A DNA stretch of 38,531 nt from a virus: the IMG/VR virus record IMGVR_UViG_3300039448_000025, positions 1-38,531 of that record; one strand, written 5' to 3'. Numbering within the stretch: the stretch's first letter is position 1; every line of letters begins with the position of its first letter. The notes beneath the pieces were generated by a model. It searched no databases, had not been told where the DNA came from, and saw only the letters and a program-made list of their open reading frames with translations. Positions 21,984-29,201 of the stretch are shown here, piece by piece. The translations under genes were made by a program, and so were the position numbers.

Positions 21984-22379
21984 TTACAGGAAGTTATACG
22001 GCCTCATGTGCCAGTGTCGGTTTCGACCCACGTTCCAGTCGATCGAGTTTTTACAATGATTTTTGTCGACCTTATCCAGCATCCAGCCAATGCATTTATC
22101 AATGATTAGCCAATTAAATACTGGCGGATGTCCGTGATAAATAGCCTTCCCCAAACAGCTAGATATGGTTTCTCGATGATCGTGAAACCGCATCGCGTTC
22201 GCGAATTTATCAAATGCGATCCAGAGGTGGTACGCTTTTTTGAACGCCCACTTGCGAGACTGAGGAAACGCCGCTGCAAGTAAAAGCGCGGTACCCATAA
22301 GCGGGAATAGGATCGGCAGCAATATAACTGCGATGATAATTAATAACGCCAAACAGACGCCTGAGATGATTTTAAACAT
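21984..22379 (-). CDS. Membrane protein of unknown function (131 aa)
   Basis: Residues about 5-42 are two closely spaced hydrophobic segments (SGVCLALLIIIAVILLPILFPLMGTALLLAAAF), followed by a basic cytoplasmic-looking part with conserved-looking words (RETISSCLGKAIYHGHPP, IDKCIGWMLDKVDKNHC). Its start overlaps the 123-aa gene by 8 bases, and V follows after about 60 bases. A lysis role is possible from the membrane segments, but holins are already present at 29996 and 30277. Function unknown. Confidence 0.75.
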   Translation of the reverse strand: MFKIISGVCLALLIIIAVILLPILFPLMGTALLLAAAFPQSRKWAFKKAYHLWIAFDKFANAMRFHDHRETISSCLGKAIYHGHPPVFNWLIIDKCIGWMLDKVDKNHCKNSIDWNVGRNRHWHMRPYNFL

Positions 22380-22743
22380 CGGGGTTTTCCTCGGTGGGTG
22401 GTTCAGATTCTTTTCGGATTGAGATGATCATCGCATCGATGTCCTCCCATGATTTACCTTCCAGCGTTCCGTCTTCGATCATGCTGTTTAATAATCGAAA
22501 TTCAGAGTTCGACAAATAACCGATCGGCTCGATTGCAGTTTGATCGCCGGTATCAGGATCAATACTAAGCAGATCGAACCCACGAAAAAGCTCTAACGCT
22601 ATCGGAGTGCTAGCCTTAGGGATGGTTATCGATAAAGCCGGTGTAAGTAACGTGATCGCACCGGTTGATTCACGACGGTGGGTGGCTACACCTGCAGGGT
22701 TAATGCTGACGGTTTTGTTTGGAGTGCGCGTTGATAGGGTCAT
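22372..22743 (-). CDS. Hypothetical tail-fibre-associated protein (123 aa)
   Basis: The ATG overlaps the stop of the LamG-like gene (ATGA), so the two are coupled, as is usual for a fibre and its assembly protein. The N-terminal half is Thr/Ser-rich and beta-like; the C-terminal half is acidic and helical (NSEFRLLNSMIEDGTLEGKS) and ends in a Pro/Glu tail. I recognise no family; a chaperone role for the preceding protein is inferred from position only. Confidence 0.7.
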   Translation of the reverse strand: MTLSTRTPNKTVSINPAGVATHRRESTGAITLLTPALSITIPKASTPIALELFRGFDLLSIDPDTGDQTAIEPIGYLSNSEFRLLNSMIEDGTLEGKSWEDIDAMIISIRKESEPPTEENPDV

Positions 22744-24269
22744 TGTGCGATCTCCAGTTTTCGCTTGATACTGGTTGAGATAGAATTGAAATCAAATTTA
22801 ACCGTGGTATCCGTATCTAAGTTATCTAAATCTCCAGTGGCTTCATTTCTTGGTGATATATAAAAACTTAATCTCTGTGAAGTCTCAATTGAAACGTTGA
22901 TAACTAAATTATTACCTTCTACTTCAGCTGATAACTCATGAATCGCGATGTCAGTATCACCCGAAAAAGATACGGGTATATGAATTTCACCTTCTCTTGT
23001 AAAACTTACATCCATTCTAGCGGGGTATTGGCCTTGTAACCTAATAGGTATATAGAGTGCTGAATTCGATAAATTACTTATTATTATTTGAGATCTGATT
23101 AGGCGATCTTTTCCTTCGTCTTCAAACGTGATCAAGGTTTTACCTACATAGCACGATTGCTCGGTGCTATTTCTTGTATACGAATCTCCAGATTTTAAGC
23201 AATTTCTTGTTATATCTAAGTTTGTCGAAGTTGACACTGTAGCCAGTGAATCCTCTAACCAATATTCCCAACCAGGCTGGCGTTCATACTTAACCCAATC
23301 TTCTGGCATGCCGCCAACTATTTCACAGCCGTTGAATTCTTTAATTGATAGCTCAGAGATAGACCATAATGACGCAGCTCCATTTATACCCACCTTCCCA
23401 TCCGTGGTAGGATTGAATACAAATTCATAATTCTTTCCAGACGATTCCAGTGGACTCATTAAAGGAAAAACATACTGGTTATTAAATTGATCGCGTAAAT
23501 TTGGCGAGCCCGTCGAGTGCGAATTTTTCCGAAATGACAACCTATATTGCTTTCCAGCTTCTACGTTGGCTATGAATATAGTTTCTGATGTGGTGTCAGT
23601 TTTAGTAATTATGTTTCCGTCGCGCGAATAAAACTCGGGCAACGCAAAGCTATCGCTATATAGCTCAACACCCTGCGGCACCGCATGATTGCGCTGATAG
23701 ACAGAGTTAGGGTCGTCGAATTTGTACCAGTCTGTTAGTACGTCATTTATCCAAACCATAGTCGGCGGCATTATACCGACGTACTGTGAAGACGATCCGA
23801 TATTTGTACGCCCACAAAAACGAGAAATAATGAAATCATCAAGCGCGGGCGGTGCCACCATCTCCTCTTCCACGCCGTTTATAGATATAAATAAATCGCC
23901 AGCGGTGACACGAACCACCACGTTGTTTAATTTATTAAGATCAATAACTCCTGTCGTGGATCGAGAAACACTGCCGCCACTGAGAATAGGAAGAAATAAA
24001 GTAAGTAATCCAGTAGATGACTGCGTATTAAGCGTCGTTCTATCACCTGAAAAAATCTGATAAAACGTATCAAAATTATCAACATTGACCCAAGTTTGAA
24101 TCTTAAAGTCTGTTCCTGCTGGTATCACAATTGGGAATGCCAAGTCGCCAGAATCACCAACGCCGTTATTAAATCGGAAATATTGTTCGATGTATTTCGT
24201 GCTAGCGGTACCCGCCAGCCTCACCGCACTAACCAGCGGTGTCATTGATAAACCCAGCATGCCACGCAT
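22740..24269 (-). CDS. LamG/ConA-like putative receptor-binding protein (509 aa)
   Basis: Residues about 25-175 fit a concanavalin A-like (LamG) beta-sandwich, with DFKIQTWVNVDNF, VVVRVTAGDLFISINGVEEE and a FCGRTNIG segment. The rest is beta-rich and Ser/Thr-rich, with a section near 230-320 that reads like a second carbohydrate-binding domain (VEAGKQYRLSFRKNSH). There is no fibre-type N-terminus as in H. It probably binds cell-surface sugars as a second adhesion module besides H. Start overlaps the stop of the spike base gene (TAATG). Confidence 0.75.
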   Translation of the reverse strand: MRGMLGLSMTPLVSAVRLAGTASTKYIEQYFRFNNGVGDSGDLAFPIVIPAGTDFKIQTWVNVDNFDTFYQIFSGDRTTLNTQSSTGLLTLFLPILSGGSVSRSTTGVIDLNKLNNVVVRVTAGDLFISINGVEEEMVAPPALDDFIISRFCGRTNIGSSSQYVGIMPPTMVWINDVLTDWYKFDDPNSVYQRNHAVPQGVELYSDSFALPEFYSRDGNIITKTDTTSETIFIANVEAGKQYRLSFRKNSHSTGSPNLRDQFNNQYVFPLMSPLESSGKNYEFVFNPTTDGKVGINGAASLWSISELSIKEFNGCEIVGGMPEDWVKYERQPGWEYWLEDSLATVSTSTNLDITRNCLKSGDSYTRNSTEQSCYVGKTLITFEDEGKDRLIRSQIIISNLSNSALYIPIRLQGQYPARMDVSFTREGEIHIPVSFSGDTDIAIHELSAEVEGNNLVINVSIETSQRLSFYISPRNEATGDLDNLDTDTTVKFDFNSISTSIKRKLEIAQ

Positions 24270-24535
24270 TACGAAAGCCCCACGATATCAGCGGCAGTTG
24301 TGCCGTTGGCAAATACCTTTTTCAAACGAATCGGCAATATTGTGCCGCCAACAACATTATGGAACGTAACGGCGGTGTCATCGCCTACGAGGGTGCACGT
24401 TAGGTTGCCGCCGGTGCCAACGTAAACAGATCGTGTGGCAGACGGCAGGTCGTTTGCATCAGAGGGTGTCACTGCGAATGCATTTTCAGCGACGCTGTCG
24501 ATTGATTTTGTAGCGCGTTTAAATTTGTCGAACAT
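24269..24535 (-). CDS. Spike base protein-like (88 aa)
   Basis: A short beta-rich protein of a kind widespread in tailed phages: after a short basic lead, the segment DANDLPSATRSVYVGTGGNLTCTLVGDD, then VTFHNVVGGTILPIRLKKV and GTTAADIV. Such proteins are annotated as spike base or small structural proteins. It is the first gene of the V operon, preceded by a perfect late-type dyad at 24627. Confidence 0.75.
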   Translation of the reverse strand: MFDKFKRATKSIDSVAENAFAVTPSDANDLPSATRSVYVGTGGNLTCTLVGDDTAVTFHNVVGGTILPIRLKKVFANGTTAADIVGLS

Positions 24536-24672
24536 GAATCACCTCTTTAATTCGTTGAGGCCACTTCCTTGTAGGCCCGCTGAGTCAGTTTCGCGCGCGC
24601 GATGGCTTGCGTTAAGTCGTTGCTGTTGTAAAAGGTGGTTTTACATTATGCCGACGCTCCAGTGTCTCGCTT
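24536..24672. other. Leader region of the V operon
   Basis: No gene is seen in this 137-base gap between dam and the spike base gene. It holds the perfect dyad at 24627-24645 and a run of CGCG repeats (about 24590-24600). It is probably the late promoter and leader of the tail operon. Confidence 0.5.
24627..24645 (-). promoter_or_regulatory. Ogr-box candidate for the V late promoter
   Basis: Perfect dyad TGTAAAA-GGTGG-TTTTACA, i.e. TGT-N13-ACA, centred at 24636. A transcript starting 55 bases downstream would begin near 24581, 46 bases before the ATG of the spike base gene. It is the strongest of the four dyads with this spacing. Confidence 0.65.
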
Positions 24673-25452
24673 CTACCAGTTGCAGTAGATCAATTCAGTG
24701 ACTTTTTTCTGTTTGTTGTTGCCGCCAACGGTGTATGTGTGGTCGACATCGACGCGGCGGAATTCGGACATCAGTTCCATGATGTCTGGGTGGTCGTTGA
24801 TGCTGAGCACGACTTTGCCTTTTGCCTTACGCATGAACTCGCGGATCGCGACATATTCTTCCCATGGGAATTCGACGCCATAACCGACGGTGTCCCAGTA
24901 GGGCGGGTCGAGATAGAAGAGCGTGTGCTCTCGATCGTACCGTTGCGAGCATTCGAGCCATGGCAGGTGCTCTATCGTTGTTTGGCTGAGACGCATGTGT
25001 GCTTCAGCTAAGTCGTTTTCGATCGTTAGCAGGTTGAAGCGTGGGCGGGCTAGGGTGGCGGTACCAAAAGTCTGACGATCGACTTTGCCGCCAAAGGCGA
25101 GCTTTTGCAGATACAGAAATCGTGCTGCACGTTGGATGTCGGTCAGCACTTCAGGTGGGGTTTGCTGTAAGAGATGGAAGTTTTCACGACTGACGAGCAG
25201 CCATTTAAACTGTTTATACAGTTCTTCGAGGTGATGCTTTACGACACGGTATAAGTTAACTAGATCACCGTTTATATCGTTGATGACTTCTGCCTTGCTT
25301 GGCTCTTTCATAAAGAAGATCGCCGCCGCTCCACAGAACGGCTCGACGTAGCATTTGTGCTCAGGGAATAGTGGAAACAGGTGTTTTGCAAGACGGCGTT
25401 TGCCGCCTATCCACGGAACGATCGGGCGTGGCTTGGACTGGTTTTGTGACAT
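24673..25452 (-). CDS. dam: DNA adenine methyltransferase, D12 class (Dam-like)
   Basis: Probable N6-adenine DNA methyltransferase, 259 residues. Visible motifs are the N-terminal PWIGGKRRL, SAM-binding motif I YVEPFCGAAAI (35-45, with FCG for FxG), and the catalytic DPPY (182-185). The end (THTYTVGGNNKQKKVTELIYC) also fits the family. No endonuclease partner is nearby, so it is an orphan enzyme, likely protecting phage DNA or altering host regulation. It overlaps the com-like gene by 92 bases, and its ribosome site AAGGAG is inside a hairpin (25458-25473), a layout like com-mom of phage Mu. Confidence 0.9.
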   Translation of the reverse strand: MSQNQSKPRPIVPWIGGKRRLAKHLFPLFPEHKCYVEPFCGAAAIFFMKEPSKAEVINDINGDLVNLYRVVKHHLEELYKQFKWLLVSRENFHLLQQTPPEVLTDIQRAARFLYLQKLAFGGKVDRQTFGTATLARPRFNLLTIENDLAEAHMRLSQTTIEHLPWLECSQRYDREHTLFYLDPPYWDTVGYGVEFPWEEYVAIREFMRKAKGKVVLSINDHPDIMELMSEFRRVDVDHTYTVGGNNKQKKVTELIYCNW

Positions 25453-25579
25453 TATTGGCTCCTTGAATGGAGCTCTTGGCTCTCTCGATATGCTTACAGC
25501 GCGGGCACTTGATTTCTAATGTGACGAATTCAGCGCGCGCGAGCAGGCGACTGCATCGAGAGCAACGGACAGACTGCAT
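25361..25579 (-). CDS. com: Com-like zinc-finger translational regulator (72 aa)
   Basis: The start is set at the ATG at 25579 after GAGGT; the longer frame to 25687 has a low-complexity head and no ribosome site. The N-terminus (MQSVRCSRCSRLLARAEF, then IKCPRCKHIERA) matches Mu Com, a protein that binds mom mRNA through CxxC pairs (here C6, C9, C25, C28) and opens a hairpin over the mom ribosome site. The C-terminal 35 residues are unlike Mu Com and overlap dam. It likely controls translation of dam. Confidence 0.85.
   Translation of the reverse strand: MQSVRCSRCSRLLARAEFVTLEIKCPRCKHIERAKSSIQGANNVTKPVQATPDRSVDRRQTPSCKTPVSTIP
25458..25473 (-). promoter_or_regulatory. Hairpin sequestering the dam ribosome site
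   Basis: On the mRNA GCUCC (25473-25469) pairs with GGAGC (25462-25458) around a six-base loop AUUCAA. The downstream arm contains the AGGAG of the dam ribosome site, whose ATG follows six bases later. The stem is short, but it lies just where a Com-responsive inhibitory stem would be expected. Confidence 0.6.
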
Positions 25580-25852
25580 GATGAACCTCAGATAATTATC
25601 TGCTAGGCTCCACAAACCCTGAGCTCGGGGTGGGAGGCCTTGCTGGCTATGGCGGTCTGTTCGCTGTGGTTGGGGCTGATTTTGCATTGCAGTGCTTAAT
25701 CAGTCGCCTCTCTCTTTCTGGTTTTATAGTATCAGCTTGTCGTTTTATCTAAGCATAGAATTACTAGTAGATAGGCTGCTTACATTAAATATTAAAATAT
25801 GGGACGCTTTGGCTACCGAATGGTTAGTATCTGATAGAATGGAGTAAGTTTT
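25580..25852. other. Divergent promoter region between com and the accessory genes
   Basis: This 273-base gap holds no convincing gene. The right half (about 25720-25850) is AT-rich, and promoters for the plus-strand membrane gene are expected there. The left half should hold the promoter of com-dam. No TGT-N13-ACA late dyad was found, so com-dam may not be under Ogr control. A CTCAGATAATTATCTG near-palindrome lies at about 25586-25601. Confidence 0.4.
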
Positions 25853-26587
25853 ATGAGTAATAAGGATGGTGGATTTTATACTGTACGATCAATTGCAATG
25901 ACACTTTTTCTTGGAATATTGGTCGCTGCACTCTGGGATGTCTTAGTAAAAGATTTTATGTATTATCTGGGTGGGGAGTTCGCATCGACTGCAGCTTCTA
26001 TTTATTCTGGATATTTTGATCTTCTTTATGAAAATGTTGGTGTTGGTCATCAATCATTAATTTATTTTCCTGCTATTTTATCTCTTGTAGTATTTACCTT
26101 TTCGCCAGTTATACACTATTTTATTTTATCTCGATATTTCAAGAGAGATGGTGTTGTTATAGATGGACGATATAGGCCGTATAAGAGTTTACCTGCTAAT
26201 GAGGCTAATGAGGCTGATGAGGCTGATAAGTCTCGCGTAAGAAATATTAGCGAGAAAAATCTCAAACGTATTTTTTGGCTTTTTGATCAGATGAGGTTTC
26301 ATCCTGTTCGAACTAAAATTGCATTGTCATCTCCAATGTTAATATTTTCATTTATGTTTATGCATATCCTTATTCAGTTTACGTCTGGAATTTCAGCTCA
26401 ATTTCAGATTGAAAGAAATTTGCAAATTATAAGGCCTTATATAACTGAGACTGATTATTATAAACTTAACAGTGATTACAGAATGGTAGATGATCTTAGT
26501 AAGCTAACTTCTATTGTAGTAAGAATTGAAGAGGTAGCGAAGAATAATAAACTTGATTTGCCAGTATTTACTTTGTACGGAATTTGA
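25853..26587 (+). CDS. Accessory membrane protein of unknown function (244 aa)
   Basis: Not recognised. Three likely membrane segments are seen: residues about 12-30 (SIAMTLFLGILVAALWDVLV), 66-90 (SLIYFPAILSLVVFTFSPVIHYFIL) and 158-178 (ALSSPMLIFSFMFMHILIQF). Between the last two is a cytoplasmic-looking charged loop with a short ANEADEADK repeat, and the C-terminal 60 residues are soluble and helical. The gene is AT-rich compared with its neighbours and is on the opposite strand, so it was probably acquired separately. It lies with the DUF3800-like gene between S and the tail genes, the site of a nonessential gene in P2. A role in phage exclusion is possible. Confidence 0.75.
   Translation: MSNKDGGFYTVRSIAMTLFLGILVAALWDVLVKDFMYYLGGEFASTAASIYSGYFDLLYENVGVGHQSLIYFPAILSLVVFTFSPVIHYFILSRYFKRDGVVIDGRYRPYKSLPANEANEADEADKSRVRNISEKNLKRIFWLFDQMRFHPVRTKIALSSPMLIFSFMFMHILIQFTSGISAQFQIERNLQIIRPYITETDYYKLNSDYRMVDDLSKLTSIVVRIEEVAKNNKLDLPVFTLYGI
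26195..26230 (+). repeat. Four tandem 9-bp repeats inside the accessory membrane gene
   Basis: Four copies of GCTAATGAG or close variants (GCTGATGAG, GCTGATAAG) in frame, coding for three-residue units ANE/ADE/ADK in a loop between membrane segments. The number of units may vary between strains by slippage. Confidence 0.8.
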
Positions 26588-26685
26588 TTGTGTGTATTCA
26601 AATTTATACTACATTTAGCATATATTTTAATGATCGATAAGTTAAAAAACGTAAGTGAATCATCCTCCTGAAATAGGATTACGAT

Positions 26686-27738
26686 ATGATAGCGTACCCA
26701 CCATTTTTACCAGAGTCAGTTGCTGGCATTGAAAAAACCTGTCACAAGTGCGGGGCGATTGTTAAGCCGAACTTCTGGGAGGAGTTTGACGAACCATTTA
26801 CGCCAATTCATACAGAAGGAATTAATGGTGAAAAATTTGCATTGGTTCGAGTTGGTACCGTGAATTTTTGCGTATGTGGCGAGAAGGTTGACTTTCCACT
26901 TGATGCTAAAAGGCTAGTTCATCCCATCTACTTTTACGGGGATGATGCTGACCGATTGTTAGATCACTACCACCTCCACTCCTATAGTGTTATTGGCGGA
27001 ACAAGCGGCCCTATACAGGAAATCTCTGATGATCTCACAAGGCTAAAGATTAAATACATACCATCTGTCGATCCTAATAGTTGGCGTATCCATGTAACGG
27101 AAATGCTCAATTCTAGAAAAAGAATTACTCATGGTGTTTATAAAAATTTTAGTAGAGATTCATTGAATATGTTTTTTTTAGAGTGTGCAGAAATATTAAG
27201 AAGCCGAGAAAAAATGACTTGGAATCGTCACGTCACTGCAATAGTAAGAAATCCGAAGAATAAAAAGAATAAGGCAAAATCTCTTAATGAAGTTAAACAG
27301 CATGCTCATAATGCTTTGCTTTCATTATCAATATTTGATGCAACAAAACAGAAGTTGCGACCAGTATTCACTTTCGATGCATCAAAACCAGTTATGAAGT
27401 CTACATACATAGAAGGTTGGTCATTCAACTCATATAGTAATTCTCGTCGCTATATTGCGCATGCTTATTTGACTCACAGTAATGACATCTCTCCTCCTGT
27501 TTTTGTAAAGCCAGGAAGTCATCCTTGTCTAGAATTAGCAGATGTACATGCATACTTTTCGGCCAGATGCATATTTGAACGGTATCGTGGCGATGACCCT
27601 GAATTCCCATTGAGTAAATTTGGTACTTTTCGATATATGACAGTTCAAAATGGTGAGAAGATAATGTTTAAAGATGGAGATGATATTCCTATTAACTATC
27701 ATCCAGTAAAATCAACTAACACGAAATTTAAAGTCTGA
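26686..27738 (+). CDS. Accessory protein, DUF3800-like with zinc-ribbon head (350 aa)
   Basis: The N-terminus has two cysteine pairs (CHKCGAIVK at 19-22, then FCVCG near 62-65) that could form a zinc ribbon. The rest resembles DUF3800 proteins, an RNase H-like fold: WRIHVTEML in the middle, FTFDASKP, and a late ELADVHAYFSARCIFERY segment, whose Asp residues would be catalytic. The match is judged by eye. The gene is AT-rich, begins 99 bases after the membrane gene on the same strand and ends convergent with S. With the membrane protein it forms a candidate two-gene antiviral or exclusion locus. Confidence 0.6.
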   Translation: MIAYPPFLPESVAGIEKTCHKCGAIVKPNFWEEFDEPFTPIHTEGINGEKFALVRVGTVNFCVCGEKVDFPLDAKRLVHPIYFYGDDADRLLDHYHLHSYSVIGGTSGPIQEISDDLTRLKIKYIPSVDPNSWRIHVTEMLNSRKRITHGVYKNFSRDSLNMFFLECAEILRSREKMTWNRHVTAIVRNPKNKKNKAKSLNEVKQHAHNALLSLSIFDATKQKLRPVFTFDASKPVMKSTYIEGWSFNSYSNSRRYIAHAYLTHSNDISPPVFVKPGSHPCLELADVHAYFSARCIFERYRGDDPEFPLSKFGTFRYMTVQNGEKIMFKDGDDIPINYHPVKSTNTKFKV

Positions 27739-27821
27739 ATCGTTATGATTGGTACTCATGGGTTTTGGTAGTATTGAACGATAATTTCCGAGCTGCATGG
27801 ATTAAAGCGCTACCTAATGAG
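27739..27821. other. Gap between the accessory locus and gene S
   Basis: Short convergent gap. ATCGTT (27739-27744) and AACGAT (27777-27782) form a weak long-loop inverted repeat with inner TACT/AGTA pairing; there is no T-run, so it is at best a poor terminator for the two convergent transcripts. Confidence 0.3.
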
Positions 27822-28259
27822 TCAACGGGGAAGCAGAGTTGATTCTGCTAGATCCTTTATCGTTTCAATATCTTGTTTTGTGTATCCGAGTAGTTCACGT
27901 TTCTCATATCTAACTTTTTTCTGACCCGGTCCCGGTGATGATTGAAGCCCTTCTTGATGGACCTTTGCAATGCGGCCTACGCGGCCGCGAAATGCTACCC
28001 ATACTTCAGATTCACTATAGCGGCTTAACAGGTTTGGCCGCTTGCGTATTTTCTCGAACATGGCCTTGCGGCCTTTCTTGCGTGATTCAAATGGTGAGCC
28101 GTCAGGGTTTTTCTGATCGCGAATTCGGTTACTTTGGCTACGCCATAGGTAGCGTGAAACCGCTCGCCCAAATTCTCGACGGCCTTCTGCAGATGCTCCG
28201 TGAATGTAGGGCTTTAGCCATTCTTCCAGCTTGCTTTCAATATCAATGATGTCAGTCAT
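27822..28259 (-). CDS. S: Tail completion protein gpS
   Basis: A 145-residue member of the P2 S / phage virion morphogenesis family (P2: 150). Typical features are WLKPYIHGASAEGRREFGRAVSRYLWRSQSNRIRDQKNPDGSPF and a very basic centre. It is needed to finish the tail and join it to the head. It overlaps R by 8 bases and ends the O operon. Confidence 0.93.
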   Translation of the reverse strand: MTDIIDIESKLEEWLKPYIHGASAEGRREFGRAVSRYLWRSQSNRIRDQKNPDGSPFESRKKGRKAMFEKIRKRPNLLSRYSESEVWVAFRGRVGRIAKVHQEGLQSSPGPGQKKVRYEKRELLGYTKQDIETIKDLAESTLLPR

Positions 28260-28698
28260 TGAATTTATCCTGACCAGTTGTTTTGTTCAGCGTTGGGAAT
28301 GAGCCTTCCCACTCTGGCACTGGCTCGTCGGGATGTGTGGTGTTGTGGTTACCTTGGTCGTCAGTTGTGACGATAACTCGCTGATCGGTAGGGAATGTGA
28401 TACGTATGTCAGCGCGATCGTTGTCCAGTGGATCAAGCAAAAAACGTATGTCGTCACGTTTTAGGTCGCGTTGATTTTTTTGAAGCCAGATTATTAATGG
28501 CAAGAATAATTCGTCTGCATGGCCGCTGAATTCTTCGCAGATGACGGTGGTTTGCCATACGTATGAGAATGATAGAGAGCTGTCAAAGTCTCCTTGAATT
28601 TGGCCTTCGTCTGCAAAAATATGGATAGAGTCGGGGTTGTTTTTTAGACCGGGTACACGATCAATCAGGTGTTGTTTCAGGCTGTTGAGTTTGTCCAT
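28252..28698 (-). CDS. R: Tail completion protein gpR
   Basis: A 148-residue protein of the P2 R family (P2: 155), starting MDKLNSLKQHLIDRVPGLKNNPDSIHIF and containing DELFLPLIIWLQKNQRDL. It acts with S in tail completion. Its ATG lies inside the end of the Rz1-like gene (38-base overlap), so it is translated within the lysis-to-tail part of the O operon. Confidence 0.93.
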   Translation of the reverse strand: MDKLNSLKQHLIDRVPGLKNNPDSIHIFADEGQIQGDFDSSLSFSYVWQTTVICEEFSGHADELFLPLIIWLQKNQRDLKRDDIRFLLDPLDNDRADIRITFPTDQRVIVTTDDQGNHNTTHPDEPVPEWEGSFPTLNKTTGQDKFND

Positions 28699-28954
28699 TT
28701 TTCGCGTCTCGGAGTTGGCAGTTTACTATGCTGTCAATCTGGGCGGCACAATCTGCCCAGTCGCTTTCGGTGGTTGTTATTGCAGTTAACAGGTCACGGT
28801 GGTTGTTCAGCGTTAATTCGCTCAGGCTGCAAGGTGTGACGATGGGACACGTACTCACTGAAGGCGGTATGTCCGGTAATTGCTGGGCGCTGCAGGCGAT
28901 CAAGACCAGAAGGCAGAGGGCGATTAGCCCACATTTTAAGCGTTGCGTTTTCAT
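28661..28954 (-). CDS. lysC: Outer-membrane spanin subunit, Rz1/LysC-like lipoprotein (97 aa)
   Basis: A lipoprotein with signal MKTQRLKCGLIALCLLVLIAC and lipobox LIAC (C21), followed by a Pro-containing segment and two Cys pairs. It starts inside the Rz/LysB gene in another frame (161-base overlap), as is typical of P2 lysB-lysC. As the outer-membrane subunit of a two-component spanin it would fuse the inner and outer membranes in the last lysis step. Confidence 0.88.
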   Translation of the reverse strand: MKTQRLKCGLIALCLLVLIACSAQQLPDIPPSVSTCPIVTPCSLSELTLNNHRDLLTAITTTESDWADCAAQIDSIVNCQLRDAKNGQTQQPETTPD

Positions 28955-29201
28955 TGATTAGTGTCTCCAGTTCGTGCTGTTGTCTGTTTGCAGCGGCGCG
29001 ATTTGATGTCAGTAGTTCTGACAGTCGGCGTTGCTCTTCTTTCGCGCGTTGCGTTTTTGCTATCAAGTCATCGATGCGATGTTGTTTTGCCATTGCTGTT
29101 ACTTGAACTGCAGCGAGATCTTCGCGCAACGTTTGATTCTGATACGCGAGCAGGTACATGACTAAAGCGGCAATAATGGGGAGGGCGGCTTTTTTAAGCA
29201 T
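28794..29201 (-). CDS. lysB: Inner-membrane spanin subunit, Rz/LysB-like (135 aa)
   Basis: The start is set at the ATG at 29201, which opens with MLKKAALPIIAALVMYLLAYQNQ, a membrane anchor; the frame to 29291 lies in the endolysin gene. The middle is a long coiled coil (TLREDLAAVQV...RRLSELL), and the end holds LKMWANRPLPSGLDRLQRP, a LysB hallmark. It pairs with LysC across the periplasm. It overlaps the endolysin end by 8 bases. Confidence 0.9.
   Translation of the reverse strand: MLKKAALPIIAALVMYLLAYQNQTLREDLAAVQVTAMAKQHRIDDLIAKTQRAKEEQRRLSELLTSNRAAANRQQHELETLINENATLKMWANRPLPSGLDRLQRPAITGHTAFSEYVSHRHTLQPERINAEQPP

Noticed and set aside
24673-25452. A complete restriction-modification system around dam
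   Set aside because: No restriction endonuclease is adjacent; the next genes are a spike base protein and the Com-like gene.
25580-25687. N-terminal extension of the com gene
   Set aside because: Gln/Pro-rich head with no ribosome site; the Com pattern begins at the ATG at 25579.
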